Of a DNA stretch of 64,000 nucleotides, positions 23,511 to 36,018 are shown piece after piece. Position 1 is the stretch's first letter. Each line of letters opens with the position of its first letter. Below the pieces are notes generated by a model. It was not told where the DNA came from, made no database searches, and saw only the letters and a list, made by a program, of their open reading frames with translations. The position numbers and the translations under genes are program-made. The stretch is from Oikopleura dioica (Eukaryota > Chordata > Appendicularia > Copelata > Oikopleuridae): assembly GCA_907165135.1 (NCBI GenBank), contig OU015567.1, positions 13,335,001-13,399,000 of the forward strand. The letters are read 5' to 3'.

Positions 23511-23850
23511 TTAATTCTTTCGTTGAAAATATTTCAATAAAGTTACCTTCACCTCCCGAAAGTACCAAATTAGCATGTCTCCAACACGAAAAGCAGAAAT
23601 AAACAGCGAGAAAGAAAGAACCAGAGCTGGTATTCCAAGAAAAAGCAGCGATACTGTTTCATATCTCTCAAGCTGTGAGTTTGAGAAGTCAAACACAACA
23701 GGTTCGCTGTCTAAAATATATTTGTTATAACTTATAAGCTGGTTAATTGCAATCATTGCTTGATAATTTACCTATGGAATACTTGGTCATGCTTTCGCTG
23801 AGCTTGTCTCTGCTTTTTGCGAGATGGTCGATCGCATTTTCGTTGTCCAT
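23511..23850 (-). CDS. small membrane protein, about 92 residues
   Basis: Two exons (intron 23711-23771) give MDNENAIDHLAKSRDKLSES as a helical N-terminus, then a hydrophobic segment VSLLFLGIPALVLSFSLFIS, followed by AFRVGDMLIWYFREVKVTLL and a basic end. The ATG is four codon positions behind a TTTCTGCAG acceptor, suitable for trans-splicing. One transmembrane helix and an amphipathic second helix are visible. Not recognised; a small organelle-membrane or assembly factor is possible. Confidence 0.55.
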
Positions 23851-24108
23851 GTCCTGCAGAAATTCTAATAAGACAAGTGAATCGCCTGTTTTTTATTGCA
23901 TTCGAGATGCATCTGATTGGAGCGTTATTTTCACATTCAATTTTACATAGGACAAACAATGATCAAGAAGCCTTTGTATTATAAATGTGTTCATGTGCAT
24001 TTGTCAGAAAAATTATTAATGAGCGGCTCTTAGATGGTTCAGTTTTATAATTTTGGGGAGGTCGTTGGAAGGGTTCTATCTTGACACAAAGATGGTTAAA
24101 AATGGAAT

Positions 24109-24589
24109 TTAAAAACCCTTGTCCTGAGTTTGCTCGGGAAATTTAAATCTACTGCCAAAAGTGGAAGAGAGAAGAGTTGACCGGCGAGTGACTGTACTTG
24201 CGCGGGGACCAAGGTAGTTTGAATCAGTGCCGGAGTCCGTAATTTGCTCAAACTCGGCTCCGTTCATGCATTGACCACAGAATTTCGCGATAATGCATGC
24301 GGCAAAGACGATTACTTTTTGAGAGTTCTTTATTGATTGAAATCAACAATGAGTACCGAATTGACCATCGTCAGCTATACGAAAACTCTTTCAAGAAACA
24401 TCATTACCTGCCACATATCAGTAGTAAATTTAGCTAAAAAATGCTTTCTGCTCCGTGTGAATTTACACAGAAATACCTTCTTTGATATTAACGACTTCTT
24501 GCGTACTCAACCGACAGGTAATATTCTGAAGTCGTTTTTATGAAAAGTTTTCAACGATAAGAAAGTACCAGAAACGCGCATTTTCCCAT
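24109..24589 (-). CDS. small predicted protein with one hydrophobic segment
   Basis: Four short exons join in one frame: MGKCAFL, NITCRLSTQEVVNIKE, AKFTTDMWQLTM and NSQKVIVFAACIIAKFCGQC continuing to a Ser/Thr-rich tail that ends ..EQTQDKGF. The third junction (38-bp intron ending AATCAATAAAG) is uncertain, because reading through gives an immediate stop followed by an AATAAA signal; the gene could therefore be two units. No family is recognised. Its start is 84 bp downstream of the end of the next minus-strand gene, so it may be co-transcribed with it. Confidence 0.4.
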
Positions 24590-24673
24590 TTCATTTTCTA
24601 TTCTCTGCGAAAAGGCGTTTGTCTGATTTGAATTTTCATTACTCTGACTGTCGATTGAAGTATATTTAGGGAT

Positions 24674-26866
24674 TCATTTGCCCCAAAGACGACATGGATC
24701 TGACGGTGAACTGCATTCGAGAGTGATTATAAACAAACGCACATAAGATACGGTTAATTAGCATTTATTACATAAAGTCAGTAGAGTATATTTTCCGACA
24801 GCTTCGTCCCTGATCCGTTCATTTTAATTTATGAAAATGGTTTTTTTTACTTACAGATAATCGATCCCAAGTGTAGTACCAAAAGTCCTGCCAGAAAGAA
24901 TTGTTATCGTTTGCTCGTCGCCGCAGGAGCAGCTTTGATGGTAGAAACGATCACATGCATCGAATTGGCTCAAAATTTTTAAAAAGCAACTGTCAGATTC
25001 TTCGCGCAAGTGGCAGAGGCTGAAGTTCATAGAGTTTCCGATGGTCTTTCGATAGGGGTACTTTCACAACAGCTAATAGCCGATAGAGATTTGAGGACTA
25101 TATAAAACGCCTGAAAATAATTGCCCGACTCCTTGTATGGTTCACTAAGAGCACAAACATCAAAGCACGCCACATGAAGAAAGTCTGTTGAAGCAGATAA
25201 AAGGAACCTGTTTGACACGATACTTTCCTCTGATACAACACATTCTAACAAAAATAAAGATTCTCAATTCAAAGTATGAATATCTACCAATATTTCCACC
25301 ATTTTCCGATGTTCTGAGAGCTTTTTCCCGAATTCTTTTTGCTAGAATCTCCGCTTCCGCAGCTGTAATTGGAGCAAAATTGTGCTCTGTCATGTGGTTG
25401 GTAAGAATTGCCTTGAAAATAGTATATTTGGTGAGTTGAAAATAACTAACTTCTGCGTCATCTTCAAAGGAGCCCGTAAAAGGCAAAATATAGCCATTTG
25501 AGTGATGCAGAGGATCTAAGTCGCTCGGTAGGTCAGATGTTTCTTCCTTGTCAAGTTTTTTCTCGCAGTCACAAACTAAAGTTTCTGGCTCGACCGTTCT
25601 GACATTGAAGATCTTTTCCACTGTCGGGAAGTCATCGGTCGACAGCTTAATTAGAAGACTGATTAGTCTGACTGATGAGCCTATTCAACGATTTATTTTT
25701 GAACTTGACTCACTGTAAGCGTGTATTTTCCGTCAGGAGCAGAAGCGAACGCGATCAAAAATGTATCAACGACAACTCCACCGATCATTTGGTTTCCCTG
25801 GTAGTAGTCGCTTTCCAATAATTGTGGATCAAGATCTTCGAATTCCGAAGGCTCGGGAGCGAATTCCCAGCTTTCTCGGATTTTCAAAATATTGTAAGAG
25901 TTTTTAATAAAACTTGAATTAAAGAAGACCTTCCTTAGAGTATGATGCTCGTTGTTGAATTCGATAGGAAGCTTCATCTTCAAGATTTTGTCTTCCCCAG
26001 GAGATCTAGTCACAAATTCCATTATCACTTCCGTCTTGTGCGCTGCCATTTGGTGAGATTCTAGTTCGGCAAGATGTGGCTCCACTGGAGGAACTTTCGG
26101 AATTCGTCTGTAGTCGAGATCGATGGGCTCGTAATCCATTTTGTAGTCATAACTCGCTGATGATAGTCTCGAATCATATCTTTTATAGGCAACGCTTAGT
26201 GTTGTTATTCCTACAAAACTATTTCCTGTATTGTCTGAGTAATCGTCCGGATTGTAATACTCATCTGATGCTTCATAATTACCATGGAATGCCTTATAGA
26301 TGCTATTTCAGATATCGATAGATCTATTTATATTTTCAGGAGAATGTAACATATAATATAGATGTATATGATTAGGTACTTGTGTAGAATATTTATCAAA
26401 AAAGAACCTCTTGAGTCTCAAAAAAGGATGAAAACATCACAATAACACGCCTGGGAATTCTGATAATCACGCCATTCAATTTCAGGCTCGATAATTCTCT
26501 CCTGAAGTTGCCGAGGTCTTCTGGAGGCATCGTCTAGCGACTCAAACTCGTCATGTTTGGAATTCGGGACGTTGATTGTTTCATCAAAGAGACCTTCAGA
26601 GGGGTCCATGTACATCATGTCAGGGAGGTCGTCATAAACAAAAATAGTGCTAAAGAAGAAAGAAAAAAAGAATCTATATTCTTTCGTCAAGTGGCTTACC
26701 TCGAGTCGCTTCCGGGTAAATCGCCGTAATCTTTGTCTGTGTCGTAGCTAGGGCTCATCCCGGGAAGATCCTCCCAGCCATAGTTAGATTCGATTTCCTT
26801 GCGGATCTTCTCCGTTAATCTCTGCCTAGCTTCTCCAAGAGAAAGGAGCCAGAAATTCAGCTTCAT
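24674..26866 (-). CDS. secreted acidic protein with a Cys-rich C-terminus, unknown family
   Basis: MKLNFWLLSLGEA is a plausible signal peptide. The N-terminal third is strongly acidic and Tyr-rich (DTDKDYGDLPGSDS, VYDDLPDMMYMDPSEG, YEASDEYYNPDDYSDN). A folded-looking middle follows with strand-like runs (EVIMEFVTRSPGEDKILKMK, GGVVVDTFLIAFASAPDGKY). The C-terminal 150 residues contain many cysteines (CVVSEES, VACFDVCALSEPYKES, LCHLREESDSCFLK, DACDRFYHQSCSCGDE). Roughly seven GT-AG introns; I placed the last exon at about 24676-24720 (..SPSDPCRLWGK). A CT-rich tract directly precedes the start. I recognise no family; extracellular matrix or house component is only a guess. Confidence 0.55.
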
Positions 26867-27444
26867 TTCTCTCTCTCTCTCAAAATTGCAATTGATTACT
26901 TTAACACTGGTTAAGCATGAAGCAGTAAAAAAGATTCTCGTGACAGACGGATTTCAAACTTTGACATTTTAATCTTCGGCCAGCATCTCTTAACCTCCTC
27001 TCTTGAGCTCCTCAAGTTCGCCAGCGAAGTAAAAGTCAGAAAAGTCCAAGTCTGAGCGTTATAAATTATCTTTGTTTACCGAATCAGAAGAAAGATGGGC
27101 CTTGGGAGAAGGTGTGTGGATCCAACTCTCCTCCGGAAGTTCCACCTGCTGGTTTGAATAGAAGTAACTCAATTCAACACTCGTGCAATAATGGAACATC
27201 TTCTTTTTGTCATTCAGATGCCGTGGCGAATCTGAACTCGAACGCAAATACAGTGAGAAGATGGAATGACATAAGAAGGATATAGCGCGGATGGCTCAAG
27301 CGGAGATAATTCCTGATTTCCTCTCAGCGAGATCGTCTTTTCTCTAGCCTAATTTGCGGCGCATATTGACCGGATGCCAATTTCCGGTGTGAGACATAAG
27401 CGCAAAAATCATTCAAAAATCAGTAAATCACAACCTTCAACAAA
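26867..27444. other. intergenic stretch with fragmentary minus-strand coding signal
   Basis: On the minus strand a short acidic, coding-like run (LDFSDFYFAGELEELKRGG then stop, about 27000-27050) follows an AG acceptor. Another run (LNDKKKMFHYCTSVELSYFY, about 27140-27210) lies upstream, but their phases do not join cleanly. They may belong to a small gene I could not assemble. Confidence 0.3.
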
Positions 27445-27579
27445 ATGCTTCCGTGGCAGATGATTGCTGATGCTTTGCATAAAAACAACGAAGAGTTGAA
27501 ACTTTGTCAGTTTTATTTGTCAATGGTTGTTCTAAGGGCACATTTAGGAAAAGAAGTCAGAAAATGTACAGAGGTTTAA
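27445..27579 (+). CDS. possible 44-residue small ORF
   Basis: An uninterrupted frame begins MLPWQMIADALHKNNEELKL and ends ..GKEVRKCTEV before TAA. It would form amphipathic helices and has balanced composition, but there is no splice or polyadenylation support and no recognised family. Could be a chance ORF. Confidence 0.3.
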   Translation: MLPWQMIADALHKNNEELKLCQFYLSMVVLRAHLGKEVRKCTEV

Positions 27580-27693
27580 ACTTTCAGTTTTGGCAGCTTC
27601 GCAGCGGTTTTCGTTTTGTTTCGTATTTTCTATTGAAGAATTGTTGCTGGTTCTTTTACATATTTACAGGTGTTTTCTTTTGCTCGGCATTTT

Positions 27694-27972
27694 TCATGCT
27701 CCAATTTTGAGACTCAGGGATTTGAGATTTTTTCTACCACAAAACTTCGATTTGGCGGTGAATTTTGACGGCAAGCAGAGCGTGATTTTAGGAGCAACTG
27801 GTTCGGGTTGGAAACCATGTCGGAGCATACAGGCTTTGATGGCTCGTCGCAGTCTTCGTTTTTTCTCTTTGGCTTCGGGAGACAGCTGAGTTGATGAGGT
27901 TTTTTCAGTTGTCTGCGAGACAGCGGGGAAGTTGAATTGGGAGGTGGTGTTGACGGATTCGGTGGCGTTCAT
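27694..27972 (-). CDS. small basic protein of unknown function
   Basis: A single frame of 92 codons starts MNATESVNTTSQFNFP, has a Ser/Thr-rich first half, a basic helix (SPEAKEKKRRLRRAIKACML) and a Lys-rich end. The start is about 90 bp downstream of a good TATA box, supporting transcription in this direction. A GT donor near the 3' end could remove the last residues. Not recognised. Confidence 0.45.
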   Translation of the reverse strand: MNATESVNTTSQFNFPAVSQTTEKTSSTQLSPEAKEKKRRLRRAIKACMLRHGFQPEPVAPKITLCLPSKFTAKSKFCGRKNLKSLSLKIGA

Positions 27973-28060
27973 TTTGACTCTGGTTCTGTAGCGGAACAGA
28001 AGGTAAAATCTAACTGTATAAATGGAAGAAAGTTGAATGCACTCTGTCCTCAGCGCGGCG

Positions 28061-28070
28061 ATTATATAGT
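28061..28070 (-). promoter_or_regulatory. TATA box for the 27.7-28.0 kb minus-strand gene
   Basis: On the minus strand the sequence reads CTATATAAT within GC-rich flanks. A transcription start about 30 bp downstream would give a short leader of about 60 bases before ATG 27972. Inferred from sequence only. Confidence 0.5.
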
Positions 28071-31000
28071 CGGGCGCGTTTACGCGGGATGGCGTCAGAG
28101 AGCCGCGGCGGAGCATGACAGCGCGGCGTTGTCCCAAGCGCGCAGCCAGGGAGTGATTGCTATCTGAGGCAGGGTGCCTCATCTGGCAGCAGCGGCGGAT
28201 CGGGTAGTTCAAAGCGGCTGCGGTGATTAATATGATGAGGTCGAAAGGTGTCCTCGTTTAGCGTTACTGACCTGGTGTAATTTGGCGATCGATCACCTGT
28301 TATGTTTAATTTTCGGCCGGTTAGTTTTGTTTGTGGCGTCCTGGGCAAATAGCTTCAAAAGGTTTCCTGGTTGGAGTTGATGATGATATGGGTTGTGAAA
28401 TGATCATCCATCAATTTTAAATAATGACTTCTATAGAAAAGCTCTGTCGTTTGCCCTTTGAACTTCTGTAATCGCTCAAAAACAAGGACAAATGGGTGTT
28501 TTGATGACTAGAATTCTAAATTGTCCTTGAGACGATCACCAAGGCCGGCATGTCTTTTCTTATTCACGAAATTGTTCAGGTAAAGCACTCGAATCAGTTT
28601 GCAGAATGGTCTTTCAGATGAATCAGACGGCTTAATTGAGCATTTCTTCCGACAAAAGAGCTATTATTTGGCCCAATTTGAGTCATTTTATTGAACTTTT
28701 GACAAATTACGATGGTTAAGATTTTAAATAGAACTTGACCAAAGAAAAAGACAAAAGGGATAACAGTTCGATTGAGCCATTCTCAATTTCTCACAAATGT
28801 GTAATGATATAGTTCGATGAAAAATTTGCCGAGGTCAAATATTAGTAGTGCACTCGTGACGAAATGTGCCCTACCGACGAAATTACGCACACCAAAAGTA
28901 CACGGAAAAATCATGTGGGTTTTCACGCGGAAATTGCTCAGCTCGTACTCGAGTGTTTGAGCCACTCATCCCCGTTTTCTTTACCCTTGGTAATGCATTA
29001 CTAGTTCAGCCGGGAGCAAGATGTCGGTGATTCACCAAAACCTAGAATGAGGACTCCTCATTGAGGAGCATGAATGTTTCGCTGAATAGGCTTTTTATTA
29101 AACTGAACCATTATTTATTCTTTCATTCTTATTTTGAATAAGTTATTTATTCTTCCTCTTAGCATATACTCAACCATATGCTTTGCGTCTATGTTCGGAC
29201 ATACGGCGGTATAGGATGACGTAAAATACGCGAATTTGACGAAACACACGTTCCTTTGTATTTTTTCCACTTATTCATTTATTATGAGAAGATCTGACCA
29301 TGAAAGGAAACGAGACGTACCGAATTCTTGTTCCGTTTTTGGAAAGTCCGATTCGTAAACGATTGTATAAACGACGAGACTGACATTTAGGGGCGGCAAT
29401 TCAAATAAGCATCTTCTGTAAACCTCGTGATGGCGAAAATCCCATATTGATTATTCTAGGACGGCTAGAAGACGATGAGAATAGCTGGGAAGAAAATTTC
29501 CTTGTATGAGTAAAACTAGGATCTTCAGATTTTCCAGTTGTTCTTCAAAAATTTAGTGTTCTCTGGAAAAGCTGTTAGATTTTATGATGCTGAACTTTTG
29601 TAATTGTGAAATCGTTAGTGTTTCCGGCAGATTTGGTAGCAACGGAACTGCAGTAAACTCTGTATAACAGCATATTTACAGTATACGAGGTGTGAATTAT
29701 TGATTAAAAATAAAATATATATTCGCTGAATCATCAAATGGCGCACTTGGAAGATCAAAAAACGAGCTCGTTTGAGAATCTATGCATTTCTCAACTTATT
29801 ACCCTAATTGACCGGCTTTGACGCAAATTTTTATATAGAACTGAATAAGGCTTTGACCGTCAAAGTTTGACGTGAATTTAAGCTGTTGAATTTTGAACAA
29901 GCTGGAGTCTGGTGAGGATGCTTGAGGAAGTCTTGAGATGGCGCTTGATAGGTTTTGAATTGGCTCAGATTAGATAATGCGGACTAGTGCGGAGATAGAG
30001 CAATGAGGATCGGGCCGAGTATTCCCCCGTCTATAGCGTGGATCTACAAGGATTTGCCGTACTTTCCCTGTAATAGACAGCTCGTATCTTCCAGAGAAAA
30101 GCAGGGTGCGCAGGTAAGTTGCTATTGAGAATTTGAAACGCTCATATGATGATTATTCTCGGTCAATTGGAGGATGAGCTCATTGACGAATATAGCTACC
30201 GCCAAAGGCGAGAAATTAGCATTATTGACCTCAATGGCTTGGGGATTTCCGTATATTGCCACTTGTATGATAATTTTGAGCATTTTAATGATCCGTTTCG
30301 TGAAAATACTGGCCTCTATTTTCTTTTTGCTATCTTTCGCATGAAATTCTTGAGATAGCTTTAGCTTTTCTCATAAAAGCGTTTTTACGGTAGCGGGATA
30401 TTTACAGTACGATTTTCACGGGCTACTTATCGCTAATGCTAAAAAGGCAGAAGATCAAATGTCCATGAGAATTTGTCGGATTTCCATAATCGAAAATCGC
30501 CAATTTTCAGCCTTGATGAGCTCAGCTCGTGTAACTAAAAAATATGTTCAGAAGGTGGCCAAGCATAACGAGTACTGGCCGATAAGAAAACGCGATTATT
30601 GAGAATGGGTTAGAAAAATTTGCGATTCTAATCGATCCTATTGACTCGGCGTCTGGGTCGTTGATTTTCGTGGCGCAAGAATCGAGGTCAATTATATTTG
30701 GCAATTTTGTTGTCTTGAAATTGAGGTTGATAACCCCAGCGAGCGACCAGAAAATACAAAAATCGAGGACAGCCAGCTTCCAGAACGCAGGAGAATGTGA
30801 ACTGCAGTTAAGCCGGATCATCTACCGCCTAAAAGCTTTTGCCAATTACCCGCTAATTGCTCTTACTTCGGGAAAAAATGATTCTAATAAGAAGAGACTG
30901 AGGATTCTCCTTTCAAGATATAACTTGTTTAGGTGCAATTAAGGTCCTAATGATTCCAAAACATGGATTAAATATTGGTCCGATTCTCAATGAGAATATT

Positions 31001-31287
31001 TCTTGCTTTATAAGATAATTTTACATGCTGATTCACTCTAATAATGGTGTTATATTTATTTTACGAATAGTGATAAGGCTTTTAGAATAATTTTCACAAG
31101 AGAATCGATGTCTATCACTATTCGTTATACATACAATTATGTACAATATAGAGATGTCTATTTAGAGATAAAAAATGACAAGAGCTTATTCATCTTTTCC
31201 AACAACAACTGCTCTAGCTTGATGAGTAAAAGATGAGATTTCGTTTCTTAAATTTACGATAAATAAAATGAATAAATTAAATTTTAG
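28071..31287. other. gene-poor region
   Basis: About 3.2 kb without a convincing conserved gene. Open frames of 60-100 codons at 28783-28965 (-), 30522-30821 (-) and 30661-30942 (+) overlap each other or start at non-ATG codons and look like chance. The one plausible spliced model (30003-30358) is listed separately. Sequence is A/T-rich with short GTTTGAC/TCAAACTTTGAC-like inverted runs near 29850. Confidence 0.4.
30003..30358 (+). CDS. possible two-exon small gene
   Basis: Exon 1 encodes MRIGPSIPPSIAWIYKDLPY and ends ..KQGAQ at a strong donor (CAG|GTAAGT, 30114). A 59-bp intron ends TTGGAG at 30172 and joins in phase to DELIDEYSYRQRREISIIDL and onward to a stop at 30358, about 98 residues. 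No family recognised; no polyadenylation signal is obvious. Confidence 0.3.
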
Positions 31288-31617
31288 ATGGACCTATCAC
31301 TTATTCGCTTTATAAGGAAAGCTGTTGTCCCGCGTCAGAATTTTATGAAAGCTGTAAAAGCGGCAATTGTCGTTGAGAACCTGGTCTATTGTCCTGGTGG
31401 TTAGTTACTAATAAAAAATGCATTAACCGATGATTATTTTATTGTTTGATGATGATCCTTCTGAGAGGTCTTGGATCAGCTTGCATTGTGCTCGATTTTG
31501 GCGACGAAGGATTTCAATAAGCGAGAAGAGCGCAAGTCAAAAATTGAAAAGACGAAAAGGCGACTTATTCAGGGATCAGACACGCGACGATTCAAGGGCG
31601 AGGAAGTCTACGTCTGA
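31288..31617 (+). CDS. small basic protein, about 88 residues
   Basis: The start codon follows an ATTTTAG acceptor with no intervening base, as for a trans-spliced mRNA. Exon 1 reads MDLSLIRFIRKAVVPRQNFM, exon 2 (after a GTTAGT..CTGAG intron) DQLALCSILATKDFNKREER and a Lys/Arg-rich end ..RRFKGEEVYV. The first 45 residues form a basic amphipathic segment that could be a mitochondrial presequence. AATAAA signals lie about 45-60 bp downstream. Function unknown. Confidence 0.5.
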
Positions 31618-32044
31618 CTACGAAGCTGAGTCAGAATAAATTCAATTCTGCGCTTCTTGTGAATAAAACTGTCTTGAAAATAAAGTCTCCTAAAAACAAC
31701 CAACAAAGAGTAGAAGGGGGCTGTCTCGAATCGACAAAAATTTTGTCAAAAATCAGATTACAGCAAAAAATGTCGCAAAAAATTCAACATTTTTGTCGTT
31801 TTGAGACAAAAAAAAATAAATGTTGCCATATCTTGTAAAAATGAGAATAATGAAGGGAATCAAGAATTCAACCGTTTTACGAGCGTTATTTTCGACTCGA
31901 GAATCCGACTTTTTCGAGATTTTGATACAAAAGTCGCGCCGAGCTCAGTCTCGATCGTTGATTGGTTCCTGCGCTCGAGAATTTCATCTTTTCGATTTCT
32001 TCTTTATCGCTCCGATTTCATTCCTTTGTCCATAATCTGAAAAA

Positions 32045-35000
32045 ATGGCGGAATCGGATCTTTTGAGAAGTATTCGTCTGATGAAAGAGAAGAGGGACGA
32101 GAAAATCGCCGCCAGAGAAGTTGATCCAATCACAGCCATCGAAAAGGCCGCCGAATCGAGGAGAAAAGTTTTAATCGACAAGAATTTCGCGGTAAGAGAG
32201 GATCATCTCGAGTTGGACAGATGGACGAGTGTTTTTGAAATATTGACGGAAATTAAGGGGCCGGATAATGGAGAAACAGAAATTTCAAATTCCGCGAGCG
32301 AATCGAGCGATCCGCCAGCTGCGCCCGAAACGGCCAGGAAGGAGCGATGGAAGGAAATGGCAAAACAGAGAGAGATTTGGGACAGGGAGCTGGTTGAAGC
32401 CACGCAAATTGCAAAGGTAGAGTTAGACAGAACTTCCAGTTCTTGATTTGGACACAAGTTGCTGAGCCCAGAGGAAGGAGGTGCCACGCCTATCTCTAGT
32501 CAAACTTTTTCGCGACTTTTTCTTCATTTTACTCGGAGAAGCTGTTTAAAATTCGGAATTTAGGAACGACTACAGAAAGAAAAAGAACAAGAATCGTCCG
32601 AAATATCTGCTCCTTCGGCCGTGCGCAAGAAATTCGAAGTCCTCTCTGCGAAAGAACAGGTCGAACGCGCCCTGCGTAGATCTGGAAAGCCGGACGCAAA
32701 AGAAACGCCTTTCGTGAAGAGAACGGCGAAAAAGGAGTTCGATTTGAAAGAACTCTCCCAAAAGGGCCACGTCTCCAAACTGGTAACAACCACTCATTCA
32801 ATACTTTATCATTCATCATTTATTTTATCACTTATCATCGCATGTCCTTTATCTTTTCACTTATTCAGGAAAGTCCTATTCCAGAAAAGGAGAATTTTCT
32901 CCCAGCTGTTGTCTCATCGCCAAACGTAAGCGTGTTTCCAAGATATCCCTTTTCCTTGCATGTCTAGTTTTGGAATCAGCAAACTCGAAACGCATGTTTA
33001 ACATAATTTTGTTTGTCGTTATCAACCTAATTGTTGATTTATTGGCCTCAAGTCTGATTGTTTGTCCTAACTCAATTCTTTTTTAAAGTTCAAAAACTTC
33101 GACTTGGAAGAAGCGCCGATAATGCCCGCTCCGATTGTTCCTCCGCGCCAGACAACTCCGACTGTTCAAACTGCCAAGCTTATTAAACCTGTTTCGCAGC
33201 CAAAACTCTTGCCTAGCAAACCCAACGCTTCTGAACCGGAATCCCAGCCGTCTCCAAGCTCAACCCCTCCTCCTCAAGAACCAGCGCCGATTCCCTTCAG
33301 TCTGGACGAGCGAGGCGATGATTCTTCCAGCGCCATATCCTCCGTTCTCCAACCGAATGATGTGTCGGAAGATGCCATGGCAGGTAAAAAAGGAAGCCCA
33401 CTTATCGAATCATTTATTTGACTAACTTAGCGCTGAATTATCTGAATAACACGATTCAAGATTTTGAAACAGCTGATTCAAACTCGATTGATTCTCCTAG
33501 CACACCGAAATTCGAAAGGCAATTTCGCGAAGTACCAGGCACGTACTACTAATTCTTAGGCAAACCATGATTAACAGCAATTCCAGTGGATGCGGAGAAC
33601 AACCTCCTAACTCCTAAGAGCCAGAAGCGCTCCGTAGAAGCCGAGGACTATCAAAACTCGCGGGAGAAGTTCGTAAAGCAGCATTCCGGCCATCTGAAAT
33701 CAAGAGGATCTATCGATGACATATCAATCGCGCTCACTTCTCCGCAGAACAGGAAGCTGACGATTGATGACTATCGAGCATCACAGGTACTACCCTTTTC
33801 ACTTCTCTCATTGACCGTTTTTTCTAGCGCATAAAAGATAAGCCCACGCGGGAGACGGTTTTCAACTGGCAGAATCAGATGACGTTGAAGAATTCGACCG
33901 CCATCGGAACTTTAAAGCGAGACGAGAAGAGGAAAGACTTGGAGAATGAAATTGCGCTTCTTGAGCAGCAAAAACGACAGGCGATCAAGGCGCATAAGCT
34001 GATCATGAGCAAGACTGTCCCGGCGGATGTGGAGGCCGAAGCGGAAAAGACCCTCTTGTGTGCTACGGAGAAATATAAAGGATTACGGTAAAAAGAGACG
34101 CTTTGGTGAAGGTCATTAAGCTTATTCTAGTGCCATCGCGAATTCGATGAAACGAGTCCTCGACCCTTATTCGAAAGGATCGATTCGCATCTCCGACCTG
34201 TGGGTGAAAGCTAATAAGTCGGTGATCGCGAACTCGGAGCACTTTCGAAACACCTGGGTGATCGGCCTGATCACCGTCGGCGAGGAATTCTTCGCGACGG
34301 AAATGAGCCGCATGGATGTCCAGGGAGAAGTCCGCCTGCTCGTCGAAGGAAGTAAAGGCAAACGGATTCTACGTAATGTCGCGCCGGACTTTGAGCTTTC
34401 CATTTCTATATTTAGGTAGTCAGACAGAAATCATGTCCATTTTACCTGAAATTGATTAGTCTAAATATCGCTGGAGAAAAGAAGGAGAAACAAGCATCTG
34501 GTGGGCTCTTCAGTCGATCACTGTTCAGTCGGAAAAGTCTGCGAAAGAATCATCACAGTAACGGAAGTGGCTCGTCGGCCACTTGTCCGGAAGACAGTAG
34601 CTCCAGATTCGAGGTAGAATAATTGGAAGCTGGCAAATACCAGTTCAAACTAGACGAGAAATATATTCTCCTCTATCGTCTCTAATCATCGATAATTTAT
34701 TCGATTTTCAAATTTTACTTCAGCTTATTGGACGAAAAACGCTGCGCATCGGCGATGTACAGAACATCACCTCGTTCAAGCTTGAGAAGAGCGTCATGAC
34801 TTCTATTTTCAGCGCCACGGTTACCTCAAACATAAAGGCGGCGTTTACCAATTCCATGGAATACTCGTCTTTTCTTACAGGCACGTGGGATTTACTTCTC
34901 TGTTTCGTTCAAAACTTAGAAGTTTATCCCTGGTAAAGTGAAAACAAAGGGAGCTGGAAATACAGGATGCACGACTTACGGTAACTGGATTCGTTACTGG

Positions 35001-35789
35001 GCGAGATTGAGAGGTGACTCAATCGAGTTCTGGCGATATCCAGAACATGCCGAGACTGAGCCCGCTGAAGGTCGAATAAGGTTAGTGCCGGTTCAAAACG
35101 AGGTCATTTAAAAGTTTAAATGCTTAGACAGTGTGCGGATTACCGCCGACATTTTCCTTCTATTCTTGAAAATTCTCAGAGTTAATCTTGAGTCAATTCT
35201 TATACTTCCCTAACGCAATCTTATACCACCATGGGGAAAAGATTTCCACAGTCGGAAATCGAATTTCCGACACATGGATTCCACTAACTGACAGTTGAAT
35301 TTTTTGTAACCTCCGGAAATCTAATGAGAAGCGGTAAAATATCGCGATCCGCGTCGGATATCAGTTGATTTCCCGCCGCGGAAATGTGAGGAATGACGAA
35401 CTTCCGCTGGGGAACTTATTTACGCCGCTTTTAAAATATCATTTAGCCTGCGATATCTGCTCAATCGCTCGGTCGGGGCCGACAAGCGTGGCCGTCGTCC
35501 AAACACTTTCGAGCTGTATGGCCGCGCGCCGCCCAAGAACGAGCAGGCGAATCATATGGAAGGACTGTCGCTCAGCTACGATCACAACAAGTTCGTACGC
35601 TATCAGATTTCTGCCGATGCCTCGGAGGAGATGACGAAATGGTGCGAAGCTCTGGGGTGAGTCTCTTTCTTTCATTTTTTCATCACCATCAAGTGATCTT
35701 GAATCATTCATAATTTCTTTAGAACTGTTCTTCAAGAACTTCGCGTCTGGGATTTCACCATGTCGCCACCTGTTGACGACAATTGCTAA
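32045..35789 (+). CDS. ANLN: anillin-like cytokinesis scaffold
   Basis: The N-terminal half is disordered and Pro/Ser/Lys-rich, with coiled-coil segments (MKEKRDEKIAAREVDP, ARKERWKEMAKQREIWDREL). The anillin-homology domain follows: LENEIALLEQQKRQAIKAHK, the EAEKTLLCATEKYKGLR block, SKGSIRISDLWVKANKS and a strand-rich part. The C-terminal PH domain is clear (FLTVKTKGAGNTGCTTYGNW, RYWARLRGDSIEFWRYPE, NTFELYGR, ASEEMTKWCEALG) and ends ..VDDNC. Two introns begin with GC (33539-33577 and 34881-34938), both needed to keep the conserved frame. One intron (about 35082-35445) is several times longer than the local norm. Expected to organise actin, myosin, septin and RhoA at the cleavage furrow. Confidence 0.88.
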
Positions 35790-36018
35790 AATTGCAATTA
35801 CTTCACTACTTGCTTCATAAACTACGTAGCTACTTCACTACATTCACATCTCACCTTAAGCCTATCTAAATTATATAAAAACTGGCGTTCACACAATCTG
35901 TACCTGCCTTTTTTGACTCTTTCACATTCCTCGCGTGGAATCCCTTCACTTAACTGCCCTATAAACGTTCAATGAAGAGAATTAGTATTCAAAAATATTC
36001 TTCGAAGAATAGTATCGA

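Noticed and set aside
24100-24350. Possible snRNA or tRNA gene, suggested by GC-rich inverted words
   Set aside because: No Sm site, A/B boxes or cloverleaf; the minus strand instead reads as a continuous coding frame.
28783-28965. 60-codon minus-strand ORF
   Set aside because: Starts at a non-ATG codon with no acceptor or similarity; probably chance.
30522-30942. Overlapping 90-100 codon ORFs on both strands
   Set aside because: They shadow each other in a gene-poor region, and neither has splice or family support.
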